From the NCBI RefSeq assembly GCF_001673405.1, contig NZ_LZLV01000026.1, positions 56,983 through 120,982 on the forward strand: 64,000 bases of DNA, read 5' to 3'. Shown piece after piece: positions 33,603 to 42,986 of the stretch (position 1 is its first letter; every line of letters begins with the position of its first letter). A model generated the notes under the pieces. It saw nothing but the letters and a program-made list of their open reading frames with translations, did not search any database and had not been told where the DNA came from. The stretch comes from Mycobacterium sp. 1245111.1 (GTDB lineage Bacteria; Actinomycetota; Actinomycetes; Mycobacteriales; Mycobacteriaceae). The translations under genes and the position numbers were made by a program.

Positions 33603-34919
33603 CTAGAGCCTACGAGAACCGGTGAGCCGGGCGACTTCCACCATCGCGGAGGTGATCTGCGCGATCTCCTGCGGCGTGCAGATGAACGGCGGCATCGCGT
33701 AGACGAGGTTGCGGAACGGCCGTAGCCAGACGCCGCGGTCCAGGGCCGCCGGGGTGGCGATCGCCAGGTCGACGGACCGGTCGCATTCGATGACGCCGAT
33801 CGCGCCGCAGACCCGGACATCGATCACCCCCTGCAATGCCCGCGCCGGCTCGAGTCCGCCGGCCAGGCCATCGCTGATCTGGGCGACGGTCGAGCGCCAG
33901 TCCTGGTCGAGCAGCAGCTCCACCGCCGCGACGGATACCGCGCAGGCCAGCGGGTTGGCCATGAAGGTGGGCCCGTGCATCAGCGCTCCGGCCTCGCCGT
34001 TGCTGATGGTGTGGGCGACGTCGGTGGTACACAACGTTGCGGCCAGGCTGAGGTAGCCGCCGGTCAGCGCCTTGCCGACGCACATGATGTCGGGGCTGAC
34101 GCCGGCATGGTCGGCGGCGAACAGCTCGCCGGTGCGGCCGAAGCCGGTGGCGATCTCGTCGAAGATCAGCAAGACGTTGTGTCGCCGGCAGATGTCTCGT
34201 AGCTCGGTCAGGTAGCGGGGGTCGTGAAACCGCATCCCGCCCGCGCCCTGGACCACCGGCTCGACCACGACGGCGGCCAGTTCGGCGGCACGCTCGGCGA
34301 GCTGCGCCTCGAACGCCGCCACGTAGGCGGGTTGGTAGTCGCGCGGCACCTGCGGTGCGAACACCTGATGGGCCAGCACGTCAGTCCAGAGCGAGTGCAT
34401 ACCGCCGTCGGGATCGCAGATGCTCATCGGGGTGAAGGTGTCGCCGTGGTATCCCCCGCGCCAGGTCATCAGCCGCCGCTTGCCCGGCAGCCCGCGGCTG
34501 CGCCAGAACTGCAGCGCCATCTTGACCGCGACCTCGACCGACACCGAGCCTGAGTCGCTGAAGAAGACCGTCTCCAGGCCCGCAGGGGTGATTTCGACGA
34601 GCAGTTGCGCCAGCCGCGCGGCGGGCTCGTGGGTGAGTCCGCCAAACATGACGTGGTTCATGGTGGCCAGCTGGCGGGTCATCGCCGCGTCGAGCGCGGG
34701 GTGGCCGTGTCCGTGGACGGCCGTCCACCAGGAGCTCATCGCGTCGATGGCCTCGATCTGCCGGCCCTCGCGGACCAGCGTGAGCCAGGCACCGTGGGCG
34801 CCGATTGCGACCACCGGAGGTATCGCTTCGGCCCCGATCGTGCTGTACGGGTGCCAGAGGTGGGCCGCGTCGATAGCGCTGATCTGCTCGGGGGTGAGCC
34901 CGGGAGTCTGCGCGGCCAT
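33603..34919 (-). CDS. bioA: Adenosylmethionine-8-amino-7-oxononanoate aminotransferase
   Basis: It uses SAM as amino donor to make 7,8-diaminopelargonate. The 438-residue protein has the class III aminotransferase signature LLIFDEIATGFGRTGELFAADHAGVSPDIMCVGKALTGGY with the PLP lysine, and HLWHPYSTIG at the N-terminus. The ATG at 34919 gives MAAQTPGLTPEQI. A TACTCT -10 box ends 8 bases upstream, so the leader is at most one or two bases. Confidence 0.96.
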   Translation of the reverse strand: MAAQTPGLTPEQISAIDAAHLWHPYSTIGAEAIPPVVAIGAHGAWLTLVREGRQIEAIDAMSSWWTAVHGHGHPALDAAMTRQLATMNHVMFGGLTHEPAARLAQLLVEITPAGLETVFFSDSGSVSVEVAVKMALQFWRSRGLPGKRRLMTWRGGYHGDTFTPMSICDPDGGMHSLWTDVLAHQVFAPQVPRDYQPAYVAAFEAQLAERAAELAAVVVEPVVQGAGGMRFHDPRYLTELRDICRRHNVLLIFDEIATGFGRTGELFAADHAGVSPDIMCVGKALTGGYLSLAATLCTTDVAHTISNGEAGALMHGPTFMANPLACAVSVAAVELLLDQDWRSTVAQISDGLAGGLEPARALQGVIDVRVCGAIGVIECDRSVDLAIATPAALDRGVWLRPFRNLVYAMPPFICTPQEIAQITSAMVEVARLTGSRRL

Positions 34920-34945
34920 AAGGGATGAGAGTAGAGCCGCGACTT

Positions 34946-34975
34946 CGGTCGTTAAAAAGCCGGCGGTCGCTAAAA
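34946..34975. repeat. Direct repeat upstream of bioA
   Basis: CGGTCGTTAAAA (34946-34957) and CGGTCGCTAAAA (34964-34975) differ at one base and are offset by 18 bases. They lie between bioA (minus) and the membrane gene at 35006 (plus) and overlap the likely -35 zone of bioA. The near two-turn spacing could place two protein monomers on one DNA face. The binding protein is unknown. Confidence 0.45.
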
Positions 34976-35005
34976 CGCCGGGCATCCGGCAGCATTGAGG
35001 CCACC

Positions 35006-35449
35006 ATGGCCTCGCCGCAGCAGTTCGACGACCCGTCGCCCGGCCACCACGATGACTCGCCGCCGAAAGTGCTGCGGTTGCGTCTGGTGCCGTGGGATGT
35101 CGCCTCGTTGCTGGCCCTGCTCGTGCTTCTCGCCGTGCTTGCCTTCGGGACAGATTGGTATTCAAGGCTTTTCGGCTTCCTCAAAGACACCTGCGTTGGT
35201 GACTGTCCGCCCGCGCCGTTCGGCGTCGACTTCTACATCTATCCGGTGGTGTGGGGCGGCATCGGTGCCGCGGTGGCCGCGGCACTGCTCGGCCCACTGG
35301 TGTCGCTGTTGAAGGGTTGGTACCTCTCGTTCTGGCCGCTGCTGGCGATCGCGCTGGTGCTGTTCGCGTCCGGAGCGGGCGCCGCGCTGACCGATTTCAG
35401 CGGCAAGTACTGGCACACGGATCCCAGCGGCTACGAACAGACCGAGTGA
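35006..35449 (+). CDS. Small three-helix membrane protein, unknown function
   Basis: This 147-residue protein has a charged, Pro-rich N-terminus and three hydrophobic helices (about 32-50, 82-102 and 107-130). An FLKDTCVGDCPPAPFGVDFY segment between helices 1 and 2 has two cysteines. It resembles in position and type Rv1567c, next to bioA. The ATG at 35006 is chosen, and the open frame upstream of it has no better start. It is divergent from bioA. Confidence 0.72.
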   Translation: MASPQQFDDPSPGHHDDSPPKVLRLRLVPWDVASLLALLVLLAVLAFGTDWYSRLFGFLKDTCVGDCPPAPFGVDFYIYPVVWGGIGAAVAAALLGPLVSLLKGWYLSFWPLLAIALVLFASGAGAALTDFSGKYWHTDPSGYEQTE

Positions 35450-35607
35450 GAGCGAAATCACAACTGCGCGCACAGTTTTGGCTTTAAACGCCGTCTGCGA
35501 TCACCGTTCGATCACGGTACGACAAATAATCCCGCCGATGGACCCAAAAAGATAGCTCTTGCAGGCATTTGTTGCCACAGTGGTCCCAGTGACTGTTGTG
35601 AATTCAG
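35450..35607. other. Intergenic stretch before the ripD leader
   Basis: Together with the leader this is the longest gap (35450-35758). The stretch holds an AACTG/CAGTT hairpin at about 35462-35477 followed by TTTTGG, a possible weak terminator for the upstream gene. There is also a CGATCAC direct repeat near 35488 and 35499. The promoter for ripD must lie here, but I cannot place it with confidence. Confidence 0.35.
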
Positions 35608-35758
35608 CGGTTCACCAGCGGGGCCACTTCACCCGGATTCCGGGTGGGGTGTGCGGCCCCCAACGGGGCGGGCCAACGCACGGGTCTCTGCGGTGAATCG
35701 GCGGATTGGCGGCAGAGGCGTGAAGTCACCGCGCCGAAGCCACAGAGAGGTGATCAAC
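35608..35758 (+). promoter_or_regulatory. Structured 5' leader of ripD with alternative helices (riboswitch candidate)
   Basis: A 9-bp helix P1 (35608-35616 with 35692-35700) closes a multibranch structure. Inside are P2 (35630-35637/35639-35646) and P3 (GTGCG 35651-35655 with CGCAC 35677-35681), which carries a GCCCC/GGGGC hairpin. The P1 3' strand GCGGTGA (35690-35696) can instead pair with TCACCGC (35726-35732), whose TCACC can also pair with GGTGA (35749-35753) in the Shine-Dalgarno site. This is an anti-anti-SD, anti-SD, SD arrangement. The pairings are seen in the sequence; the switching is inference. Confidence 0.55.
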
Positions 35759-36265
35759 ATGAAGCGCAGCTTCGCCGTCCCGTTCAGCCTGGCCGTGTTG
35801 TTGGCGCTGCCGATGGTCAACCCCCACGTCGCGAGCGCCGACCCGACCGGCCCAACGCTGGTGGGCTACCAGCAGAACACCAGCTACGTGATCCAGCGCG
35901 CGCTGTCGCAGCGCAACGTGCCGTTCCTGTATGGCGGCGGTAACGCCGCCGGACCCACCCGCGGTACCGGTCTGAAGGCCAACATCGTCGGCTTCGACGC
36001 GTCCGGTCTGATCCAGTACGCGTACGCCGGCGCCGGGGTGAAGATGCCCCGCACCTCGGCCGAGCAGTGCAACGTCGGCCGCAAAGTCACGCCGGCCCAG
36101 GCACGCCCCGGCGACCTGCTCTGCTACGGCCCGGGCGGCAGCCAGAGCGTCGCGATGTATCTCGGCAACAACCAGATGATCGAGGCCACCGAGCCCGCGG
36201 TCACCGTCACGACGGCCCGCACCACCAACATGGTTCCGTACCTGACACGCATCCTGGAGTCCTGA
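35759..36265 (+). CDS. ripD: RipD-like NlpC/P60 protein, catalytically inactive
   Basis: This is a secreted 168-residue protein with a signal peptide MKRSFAVPFSLAVLLALPMV ending ASA (residue about 28). The NlpC/P60 core is present, but the catalytic cysteine is A81 (GFDASGLIQYAYAGAG) and the histidine position is S130 (GSQSVAMYLG). It should bind peptidoglycan without cutting it, as reported for M. tuberculosis RipD (Rv1566c). It lacks the longer C-terminal tail I recall for that protein. GAGGTGATC is a strong ribosome site. Confidence 0.88.
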   Translation: MKRSFAVPFSLAVLLALPMVNPHVASADPTGPTLVGYQQNTSYVIQRALSQRNVPFLYGGGNAAGPTRGTGLKANIVGFDASGLIQYAYAGAGVKMPRTSAEQCNVGRKVTPAQARPGDLLCYGPGGSQSVAMYLGNNQMIEATEPAVTVTTARTTNMVPYLTRILES

Positions 36266-36334
36266 CCGGACGGCCCTCGGGCCGGTTCCGAGCAGGCGCG
36301 TCGGCCGGCGGATTAGGTAGATTGTCTGTCAATC

Positions 36335-38488
36335 ATGACGATCTCCCCGACCCGTCCGGCTGACGCCTGCGTTGCGCACCAAGCGCAAACCGCGACGGAA
36401 AACCGGGCCGGGTTTTACCGCCACGATCTCGACGGGCTGCGCGGCATCGCCATCGCTCTCGTCGCGATGTTCCATGTCTGGTTCGGCCGGGTTTCCGGCG
36501 GTGTCGACGTGTTCCTCGCGTTGTCCGGCTTCTTCTTCGGCGGCAAGCTGTTACGCGCCGCGCTCAATCCGGAGTCGTCGCTGTCGCCGGTTCCCGAGGT
36601 GATCCGGCTGGTGCGACGGCTGCTGCCGGCGCTGGTCGTGGTGCTGGCCGGGTGCGCGCTGCTGACCGTCCTCATCCAGCCGGAAACGCGTTGGGAGACG
36701 TTCGCCGACCAGAGCCTGGCCAGCCTCGGCTACTACCAGAACTGGGAGCTGGCCAGCACGGTCGCCGACTACCTGCGGGCCGGCGAATCGGTCAGCCCAC
36801 TGCAACACATCTGGTCGATGTCGGTGCAGGGCCAGTTCTACATCGCATTCCTGGCGATGGTTTTCGGCTTCGCGTACCTGTTTCGGCGCCGGCTGGGCGA
36901 GCGCCTGCGGACGGCATTCGTGGTGCTGCTCAGCGCGCTGGCGGTCGCGTCGTTCGTCTACGCGATCTTCGCGCATCAGGCCAACCAGGCGGTGGCTTAC
37001 TACAACAGCTTCGCCCGGGCGTGGGAGTTGATCCTCGGGGCCCTGGTCGGCGCGCTGGTCCCCTACATCCGATGGCCGATGTGGTTGCGCACGACCGCCG
37101 CGACGATCGCCCTGGCGGCGGTGCTGTCCTGCGGTGCGCTGATCGACGGCGTCAGGCAATTCCCCGGTCCGTGGACGCTGGTGCCGGTGGGCGCTGCCGT
37201 GCTGTTCATCCTGGCCGGCGCCAACCGCGCCGACGGCGACGACCTGCCGCTGCCCAACCGGTTGATGGCCACCCGACCGCTGGTGCGACTGGGTGCGATG
37301 GCCTACTCGCTGTATCTCTGGCACTGGCCGCTGCTGATCTTCTGGCTCGCCTACACCGGCCACCCGCACGCCAACGTCGTCGAGGGCACCGCGGTGCTGC
37401 TGGCCTCTGGCCTGCTGGCCTATCTGACCAACCGCTACATCGAAGAACCGCTACGACAGCGCAAACCGATGCAGCCCGCTCGCGAGACAACGGTCGTGGT
37501 GCCGTGGCGGACCCGGCTACGCCGACCGACGATCGTGCTCGGCTCGGTCGTCGGGTTGATGGGCGTGACGCTCACCGCGACGGCATTCACCTGGCGTGAG
37601 CACGTCAGCGTCGAACGCGCCAGCGGCAAGGAACTCAGCGCCCTGAGTTCCCGCGACTACCCCGGCGCGCGTGCGCTGATCAAACACATCCGAGTGCCGA
37701 CCCTGCGGATGCGGCCCACGGTGCTGGAAGCGCAGACCGACTACCCGCCGTCCACCCGCGACGGTTGCATCAGCGACTTCAAAAACACCGATGTGCTCAA
37801 GTGCAGCTACGGCGACAAGAACGCCACGAGGACCATCGCGTTGGCCGGCGGCTCGCACGCCGAGCACTGGCTGACCGCGCTGGACATCCTGGGCCACCGA
37901 TACCACTTCAAGATCACGACCTACCTCAAGATGGGTTGCGCGCTGTCCACCGAGCAGAAGCCTCTGGTGATGGGCAACAACGACCCCTACCCCGAGTGCG
38001 CCGAATGGGTGTCGAAGGCAATGGACGCGGTGGTCGCCGACCACCCCGATTTCGTGTTCACCACCTCGACGCGGCCGTGGAACATCAAGCCCGGCGACGT
38101 GATGCCGGGCACCTATGTCGGGATCTGGCAGACGTTCTCGGACAACAACATTCCGATCCTCGCCATGCGCGACACGCCGTGGTTGGTCAAAGACGGCCAG
38201 CCGTTCAACCCGTCGGACTGCCTGGCCAAGGGCGGCGACGCAGTGTCGTGCGGAATCAAGCGCTCCGAGGTGCTCGCCGACCGCAATCCCACCCTCGACT
38301 GGGTCGAGCAGTTCCCGATGCTCAAGCCGCTCGACATGAGCGACGCGGTCTGCCGCGCCGACATTTGTCCGGCCGTCGAGGGAAACGTGTTGATATATCA
38401 CGACGCTCATCACATTTCCGCCACCTACATGCGCACGATGACCAACGAGCTGGGCCGCCAGCTCGGGCCGGCCACCGGTTGGTGGTGA
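36335..38488 (+). CDS. Acyltransferase 3 / SGNH two-domain membrane protein
   Basis: This 717-residue protein has an N-terminal acyltransferase-3 domain with about 10 helices, starting FYRHDLDGLRGIAIALVAMFHVWF. A C-terminal extracytoplasmic SGNH domain follows (from about residue 430), with GGSHAEHW as the nucleophile block and YHDAHHISATY as the His block. Such proteins acylate envelope sugars or glycolipids. The substrate is unknown. Rv1565c is the counterpart before treX. TAGATT at 36318-36323 may be the -10 box. Confidence 0.88.
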   Translation: MTISPTRPADACVAHQAQTATENRAGFYRHDLDGLRGIAIALVAMFHVWFGRVSGGVDVFLALSGFFFGGKLLRAALNPESSLSPVPEVIRLVRRLLPALVVVLAGCALLTVLIQPETRWETFADQSLASLGYYQNWELASTVADYLRAGESVSPLQHIWSMSVQGQFYIAFLAMVFGFAYLFRRRLGERLRTAFVVLLSALAVASFVYAIFAHQANQAVAYYNSFARAWELILGALVGALVPYIRWPMWLRTTAATIALAAVLSCGALIDGVRQFPGPWTLVPVGAAVLFILAGANRADGDDLPLPNRLMATRPLVRLGAMAYSLYLWHWPLLIFWLAYTGHPHANVVEGTAVLLASGLLAYLTNRYIEEPLRQRKPMQPARETTVVVPWRTRLRRPTIVLGSVVGLMGVTLTATAFTWREHVSVERASGKELSALSSRDYPGARALIKHIRVPTLRMRPTVLEAQTDYPPSTRDGCISDFKNTDVLKCSYGDKNATRTIALAGGSHAEHWLTALDILGHRYHFKITTYLKMGCALSTEQKPLVMGNNDPYPECAEWVSKAMDAVVADHPDFVFTTSTRPWNIKPGDVMPGTYVGIWQTFSDNNIPILAMRDTPWLVKDGQPFNPSDCLAKGGDAVSCGIKRSEVLADRNPTLDWVEQFPMLKPLDMSDAVCRADICPAVEGNVLIYHDAHHISATYMRTMTNELGRQLGPATGWW

Positions 38489-38513
38489 CCGGGCGACCAG
38501 AAGCGGCCGCCAC

Positions 38514-38519
38514 TAAGGT
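38514..38519 (+). promoter_or_regulatory. -10 box of glgX, leaderless start
   Basis: TAAGGT fits TAnnnT and ends 6 bases before the ATG at 38526. No Shine-Dalgarno sequence is seen. It would drive glgX-treY-treZ independently of the acyltransferase gene. Confidence 0.45.
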
Positions 38520-38525
38520 CGAGTA

Positions 38526-40700
38526 ATGCCCCCGTCAGATACCAGTGACGCCGCCGGCCCGCCTTCGCTGGCCACGGTGTGGCCCGGAAACAGCTATCCG
38601 TTGGGCGCCAACTATGACGGCACCGGCACCAACTTCGCGCTGTTCTCGGAGATCGCGGAAAAGGTCGAGCTCTGCCTGATCGGTGACGACGGGCAGGAGA
38701 CCCGTATTCGTCTCGACGAGGTCGACGGCTACGTCTGGCACGCGTACCTGCCGGACGTCACACCCGGCCAGCGCTACGGCTTTCGGGTGCACGGCCCCTT
38801 CGACCCGGCGTCCGGTCACCGCTGCGATCCCAGCAAGCTGCTTCTCGACCCGTACGGCAAGTGCTTTGACGGCGAGTTCATCTTCGGCCAAGCGCTGTAC
38901 TCCTATGATTTGGCCGTCGCCGCGAAGGATCCGGCCGAGACCGGCACGCCGCCCCGTGTCGACTCGTTAGGCCACACCATGACCAGCGTGGTGATCAATC
39001 CCTATTTCGACTGGGCCAACGATCGCTCGCCATGCACGCCATACCACGAGACCGTCATTTATGAAGCGCACGTCAAGGGGATGACGCAGAACCATCCCGC
39101 CATTCCTGAGGCGCTGCGCGGCACCTACGCGGGCCTGGGTCACCCGGCGATCATCGAGCATCTCAAATCGCTGAATGTCACCGCGATCGAACTGATGCCC
39201 GTGCATCAGTTCATGCACGATCACCGGCTATTGGACCTGGGACTGCGTAACTACTGGGGCTACAACACATTTGGATTTTTCGCCCCGCACTACGAGTACG
39301 CCGCCAACCGGCGCGCCAGCAGCGCCGTCACCGAATTCAAATCGATGGTCCGGGCGTTTCACCAACAGGGCATCGAGGTCATTCTCGATGTGGTCTACAA
39401 CCACACCGCCGAAGGCAATCACCTCGGTCCGACGATCAACTTCCGCGGCATCGACAACGCCGCCTATTACCGGCTCGTCGACGACGATCTGAGCGCCTAC
39501 AAGGACTTCACCGGCACAGGCAACAGCCTTAATGCCCGCCACCCGCACACGCTGCAGCTGATCATGGACTCACTGCGCTACTGGGTCACCGAGATGCACG
39601 TCGACGGCTTCCGTTTCGACCTGGCCTCCACGCTGGCCCGCGAGTTCTACGACGTCGATCGGCTGAGCGCATTTTTCGATCTAGTGCAACAGGATCCGAT
39701 CGTCAGCCAGGTCAAGCTGATCGCCGAACCGTGGGACGTCGGCGAGGGCGGATACCAGGTCGGCAACTTCCCGGGTTTGTGGACCGAGTGGAACGGGAAG
39801 TATCGCGATACTGTGCGTGACTACTGGCGGGGCGAGCCCGCGACACTCGGCGAGTTCGCGTCCCGGCTGACCGGGTCGTCGGACCTCTACGAGGCGACCG
39901 GTCGCCGGCCCGGCGCCAGCATCAACTTCGTCACCGCCCACGACGGATTCACACTCAACGACCTCGTCTCGTACAACGAGAAGCACAACGAAGCCAACGG
40001 CGAAGACAACCGCGACGGTGAAAGCCATAACCGGTCCTGGAATTGTGGGGTCGAGGGCCCGACCGACGATCCGGAAATCGTGGCGCTGCGCGGCAAGCAG
40101 ATGCGTAACATCATGGCCACGCTGATGGTCAGCCAGGGCACCCCGATGATCGCCCACGGCGACGAGATGGGTCGCAGCCAGCAGGGGAACAACAACGTTT
40201 ACTGCCAAGACTCCGAATTATCTTGGATGGACTGGTCTTTGGTCGACAAGAACAGCGACCTGCTGGAGTTCGCCCGCAAGGTCACCGCGCTGCGCAAGAG
40301 TCACCCGGTGTTTCGCCGACGCCGGTTCTTCGACGGCGAACCGATTCGCAGCGGCGACGAAGTGCGTGACATCGCCTGGCTGACGCCGGCGGGAAAGGAA
40401 ATGCGACACGACGACTGGGGCGGCGAATTCGGCAAGAGCATCGCGGTGTTCCTCAACGGCGACGCGATCCCCGAACCCAATGCCCGGGGCGAGCGGGTCG
40501 TCGATGACTCGTTCCTGATGTGCTTCAACGCCCACGACCACGAGGTCGACTTCATCATCCCGCCCGACGACTACGCCACGGAATGGACGGCCATGCTGGA
40601 CACCACCGACCCGACAGGATCGGTGACCCTGGTCGTCAACGACGGCGATGAGGTGTCACTTCCCCCGCGGGCATTGCTGATCTTCCGTAAGACCAAGTGA
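38526..40700 (+). CDS. glgX: Glycogen debranching enzyme GlgX/TreX
   Basis: It hydrolyses alpha-1,6 branches in glycogen and supplies linear maltodextrin to TreY. The 724-residue protein has an N-terminal CBM48-like domain and a GH13 barrel. The motifs are [19 protein letters not shown] with the nucleophile aspartate, [13 protein letters not shown] with the acid, and [17 protein letters not shown]. It leads the trehalose operon and is followed 3 bases later by treY. Counterpart: Rv1564c. Confidence 0.95.
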   Translation: MPPSDTSDAAGPPSLATVWPGNSYPLGANYDGTGTNFALFSEIAEKVELCLIGDDGQETRIRLDEVDGYVWHAYLPDVTPGQRYGFRVHGPFDPASGHRCDPSKLLLDPYGKCFDGEFIFGQALYSYDLAVAAKDPAETGTPPRVDSLGHTMTSVVINPYFDWANDRSPCTPYHETVIYEAHVKGMTQNHPAIPEALRGTYAGLGHPAIIEHLKSLNVTAIELMPVHQFMHDHRLLDLGLRNYWGYNTFGFFAPHYEYAANRRASSAVTEFKSMVRAFHQQGIEVILDVVYNHTAEGNHLGPTINFRGIDNAAYYRLVDDDLSAYKDFTGTGNSLNARHPHTLQLIMDSLRYWVTEMHVDGFRFDLASTLAREFYDVDRLSAFFDLVQQDPIVSQVKLIAEPWDVGEGGYQVGNFPGLWTEWNGKYRDTVRDYWRGEPATLGEFASRLTGSSDLYEATGRRPGASINFVTAHDGFTLNDLVSYNEKHNEANGEDNRDGESHNRSWNCGVEGPTDDPEIVALRGKQMRNIMATLMVSQGTPMIAHGDEMGRSQQGNNNVYCQDSELSWMDWSLVDKNSDLLEFARKVTALRKSHPVFRRRRFFDGEPIRSGDEVRDIAWLTPAGKEMRHDDWGGEFGKSIAVFLNGDAIPEPNARGERVVDDSFLMCFNAHDHEVDFIIPPDDYATEWTAMLDTTDPTGSVTLVVNDGDEVSLPPRALLIFRKTK

Positions 40701-40703
40701 CGC

Positions 40704-42986
40704 ATGGCTTTTCCGGTACTGTCGACCTACCGGCTCCAGCTTCGTGGTGCTGCGAGCGGGTTCGGATTCACCTTCGCCGACGCCGAGGACCTGCTCGATT
40801 ACCTTGACGACCTGGGCGTCTCGCATCTGTACCTGTCGCCGATCCTGACGCCGGTCGTCGGCTCGACGCATGGCTACGACGTCACCGACCCGACGACGGT
40901 ATCGGCCGAACTCGGCGGCGCCGAGGGACTGGCGAAGCTGTCGGCGGCGGCACGGGCGCGCGGCCTAGGTCTGATCGTTGACATCGTGCCCAACCACCTC
41001 GGGGTGGACAAACCAGAACAGAACCCGTGGTGGTGGGATGTCCTGCGGCACGGCAAATCTTCGCCCTATGCGGCGTTCTTCGACATCGATTGGGAACTGG
41101 GCGACGGCCGGATACTGCTGCCGCTGCTGGGTTCCGACGACGACGCGGCCGACCTCACCGTTGACGGTGACCTGCTGCGGCTCGGCGATCTGGCACTGCC
41201 GATCGCGCCGGGCACCGGCGAGGGCAGCGGCCCCGATGTGCACGACCGTCAGCACTACCGGCTGATCGGCTGGCGTAATGGCTCGGTCGGCTTTCGCCGA
41301 TTCTTCTCGATCACATCGCTCGCCGGGCTCCGCCAGGAGGACCGGAAAGTATTCGACACCAGCCACGCCGAAGTCGCGCGATGGTTCGCCGACGGGCTCG
41401 TCGACGGACTGCGCATCGACCATCCGGACGGCCTGGCCGATCCGGCGGGCTACCTGGGTTGGCTGCGCGAACTCACCGGCCCCGACCCGTGGATCGTGAT
41501 CGAAAAGATCCTCGCGGTCGACGAACCCCTCGACGCGAGTCTGCCGGTGGCCGGGACTACCGGATACGACGCGCTGCGTGAGATCGGCGGGGTCTTCGTG
41601 GATCCTCAAGGCGCGCAGGCGTTGACGGCCCTGCAGGAATCGTGCGGCGACCGGCTATCCACCGCCGACCTGAAGATTTCGTCGGCTACCGAGACACTGT
41701 CCAGCGAGCTGGCCCGGCTACGGCGGTGCATTGTGGCGGCGACCGGTACCGACCACCCCCGACTGGCCGACGCCGTGGCGGCGCTTCTTACCCACATCGG
41801 CGTGTACCGCAGCGACTACCTCGGTCTGGCCGCAATACTGCCAACCGCCTTCGCGGCGACCCTCACCGCGGCACCAGAGTTGGACGCGCCACTGCAGCTC
41901 ATCGCCGCGGCGGTATCCGATGGCGGTGAGGCCGCCGTTCGCCTGCAGCAGCTGTGCGGGGCGGTGACCGCGAAGGCCGTGGAGGACTGTTTGTTCTACC
42001 GTGACGCCCGGCTGGTGTCGCTCAACGAGGTCGGCGGCGAGCCGGAGAAATTCGGTGTCGGCCTGGCCGAGTTCCATTCTCGCGCAGCGACTCGCGCCCG
42101 GCTATGGCCGCGGGCAATGACGACGTTGTCCACCCACGACACCAAGCGCAGCGAAGACGTCCGCGCACGCATCGGCGTGCTGTCGCAGGTGCCGTCGCTG
42201 TGGGCGGAGTTCGTCGCCCGCTGGGAAGTATCCACCCCGTCCCCCGACCCGGCCACCGGATTGTTCCTGTGGCAGAACATCTTCGGCATCTGGCCGGTGG
42301 ACGGCGTGTCCACCGATGTGCTTCGCGACAGATTGCACGCATACGCCGAGAAGGCGATCCGGGAAGCGGCGTGGCATACCTGCTGGCAAGATCCGGACGC
42401 CGACTTCGAAGATGCGGTCCATCGATGGCTGGACCGCGTTCTGGACGGCCCGGTGGCGCGTGAGCTGACCACGCTGGTGGTGCGGCTGCAACCACATGCC
42501 GAGAACGACTCGCTGGGCCAGAAATTGTTGTCGCTGACCTATCCCGGCGTCCCCGACATCTATCAGGGCACCGAGTTGTGGGACGACAGCCTGGTAGACC
42601 CGGACAACCGGCGTCCCGTCGACTACGTCGCTCGCCGCAGCGCACTGAAGTCGTTGCAGAACAAGAAGATTCGGGTGGTCAAGGCGGCCCTGCAGATGCG
42701 TCGCGCCCGCCCGCACGCCTTCGTGGGCGGCGGATACCGCCCTGTGCTGGCCGCGGGAGCCGCTGCCGATCATGTGGTGGCATACCGGCGCGGCGACGAC
42801 GTGCTGGTCGCGGTCACCCGCTGGTCGGTGCATCTTGAGCAGACCGGATGGGGAGACACCGTGATTACGCTGCCGCCCGGCATGTGGAGCAACGCATTGA
42901 CCGGTGTGGTGGCGCGCGGAATGGTGTCGGCCACCGAGTTGTTCGCCGAGCTGCCGGTCGCACTGCTGGAGCGCGCCGATGCCTGA
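40704..42986 (+). CDS. treY: Maltooligosyl trehalose synthase
   Basis: It turns the reducing end of maltodextrin into an alpha,alpha-1,1 trehalosyl end. The 760-residue GH13 protein has STYRLQLRGAASGFGFTFADA, LSPILTPVVGSTHGYDVTDP, DIVPNHLG, DGLRIDHPDGLADP with the nucleophile, and VIEKIL with the acid. The ATG is 3 bases after the glgX stop. The end overlaps treZ by 8 bases. Confidence 0.96.
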   Translation: MAFPVLSTYRLQLRGAASGFGFTFADAEDLLDYLDDLGVSHLYLSPILTPVVGSTHGYDVTDPTTVSAELGGAEGLAKLSAAARARGLGLIVDIVPNHLGVDKPEQNPWWWDVLRHGKSSPYAAFFDIDWELGDGRILLPLLGSDDDAADLTVDGDLLRLGDLALPIAPGTGEGSGPDVHDRQHYRLIGWRNGSVGFRRFFSITSLAGLRQEDRKVFDTSHAEVARWFADGLVDGLRIDHPDGLADPAGYLGWLRELTGPDPWIVIEKILAVDEPLDASLPVAGTTGYDALREIGGVFVDPQGAQALTALQESCGDRLSTADLKISSATETLSSELARLRRCIVAATGTDHPRLADAVAALLTHIGVYRSDYLGLAAILPTAFAATLTAAPELDAPLQLIAAAVSDGGEAAVRLQQLCGAVTAKAVEDCLFYRDARLVSLNEVGGEPEKFGVGLAEFHSRAATRARLWPRAMTTLSTHDTKRSEDVRARIGVLSQVPSLWAEFVARWEVSTPSPDPATGLFLWQNIFGIWPVDGVSTDVLRDRLHAYAEKAIREAAWHTCWQDPDADFEDAVHRWLDRVLDGPVARELTTLVVRLQPHAENDSLGQKLLSLTYPGVPDIYQGTELWDDSLVDPDNRRPVDYVARRSALKSLQNKKIRVVKAALQMRRARPHAFVGGGYRPVLAAGAAADHVVAYRRGDDVLVAVTRWSVHLEQTGWGDTVITLPPGMWSNALTGVVARGMVSATELFAELPVALLERADA

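Noticed and set aside
35462..35485. Strong rho-independent terminator after the gene ending at 35449
   Set aside because: The AACTG/CAGTT stem is only 5 bp with a short TTTT, too weak to list as a separate terminator.
35608..35758. Canonical ydaO c-di-AMP riboswitch
   Set aside because: The GGGGACCCA and CGTCAGCTAACC blocks typical of the class are not seen, so the leader is reported only as a structured candidate.
36551..37369. 272-codon minus-strand open frame
   Set aside because: Shadow of the acyltransferase gene; Gln/Arg/Asp-rich sequence without motifs.
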